Source: Mactra quadrangularis (taxonomy: Eukaryota > Mollusca > Bivalvia > Venerida > Mactridae). Taken from it: a stretch of 64,000 bases of DNA. The stretch covers positions 57,294,319 to 57,358,318 of the forward strand of contig CM046309.1 in the NCBI GenBank assembly GCA_025267735.1, given 5' to 3'. The notes beneath the pieces are model-generated. The model was not told where the DNA came from and searched no databases. It saw only the letters and a list, made by a program, of their open reading frames with translations. Shown here one piece after another: positions 63,555-64,000 of the stretch. The position numbers and the translations under genes are program-made. Within the stretch, counting starts at the first letter, position 1; every line of letters begins with the position of its first letter.

Positions 63555-63787
63555 CTGAAAAACATGTAAAAGTAAAACAGCATGCTTTATAGTATGGCAA
63601 AGCTAATCAGAAATCCAACCTTATTTCAGAAAAATTTTAAAGTGGTGGAATCAAGCTATTTTTCCACTGTAAACAACTTAACTAAAATACAATGGTTACA
63701 TCTTTGGCATATCACTAATGGGTAGCCAGATCATATCACATCCAATATTCACCACATTGTATCCTTGATCAAGAACCTTTATCACGC

Positions 63788-64000
63788 AGCGGCCGTGGCG
63801 TAGTGGTTAGCATGTCTAACTTCGAAGCCGGAGATCGCGTATTTGAGCCCGGTCGCGGTAGGTCATACCCTATACATGAGTTGTCGGCCTCGTGGTAGGG
63901 TATGTTAGTACTGGTGATAGAAAAGTGTCCAGAAAACCTATAAGAGGAAGAGCTGGCCGTCGTATATGTGACCTAAATATGTGTTAAATACGACGTTAAA
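63788..64000 (+). repeat. SINE family C, forward
   Basis: Head with A-box (gtggcgtagtggttagcatg) and B-box (atttgagcccggt), then 'aggtcataccctatacatga', 'tgtcggcctcgtggtagggt' and 'gtgtccagaaaacctataag'. It may continue past the window. The acceptor-stem halves pair poorly, so it is not a functional tRNA. Confidence 0.8.

Overview
The window is eukaryotic nuclear DNA. Coding exons are short and separated by introns with canonical GT...AG borders. The sequence is AT-rich and dense in short inverted-repeat (MITE-like) elements, tRNA-derived SINEs and tandem repeats. The style of the repeats (tRNA-headed SINEs, GACG-type microsatellites attached to 'gtgaccttgacc' repeats) and the proteins suggest an invertebrate, most likely a bivalve mollusc; this is inference, not proof.

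The best supported gene is a complete DPY19L3-like C-mannosyltransferase on the + strand (about 20.0-59.8 kb). I could place every coding exon with consistent phases. The reconstructed protein is 718 aa, close to my recollection of the vertebrate DPY19L3 length. The gene has two alternative N-terminal modules: a two-exon version (20038-20112 plus 21497-21658) and a single-exon version (28555-28791). Each encodes exactly 79 residues, begins with the same short motif, and ends in phase 0 at the same protein position before the shared exon at 35091. Convergent to it on the - strand are the last three coding exons of an SLC6-type sodium-dependent transporter (61770-63554); the rest of that gene lies beyond the right edge.

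On the left are two smaller candidate genes. One (TATA box at 2271, exons at 2360, 5261 and 9139) would encode an unrecognised secreted protein, but one link in its exon chain is missing. The other (13162-13521, -) is a compact intronless gene with its own TATA box and poly(A) signal, encoding a stand-alone PH-like domain.

Most of the remaining DNA is mobile-element sequence. Highlights are a 3.54 kb element (15904-19443) with near-perfect ends, a 9-bp target duplication and two inverted arrays of ~205-bp monomers studded with a CCGGACT motif; a 1.68 kb element with ~330-bp internal inverted arms (46649-48325); a family of ~75-85 bp hairpins with 8-bp target duplications; several TIR families flanked by TTA or TA; at least three SINE families; a ~180-bp tandem array in intron 14; and an intron segment in which a 12-bp phrase recurs without tandem order. 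No CRISPR array, rRNA gene or convincing functional tRNA gene was seen.
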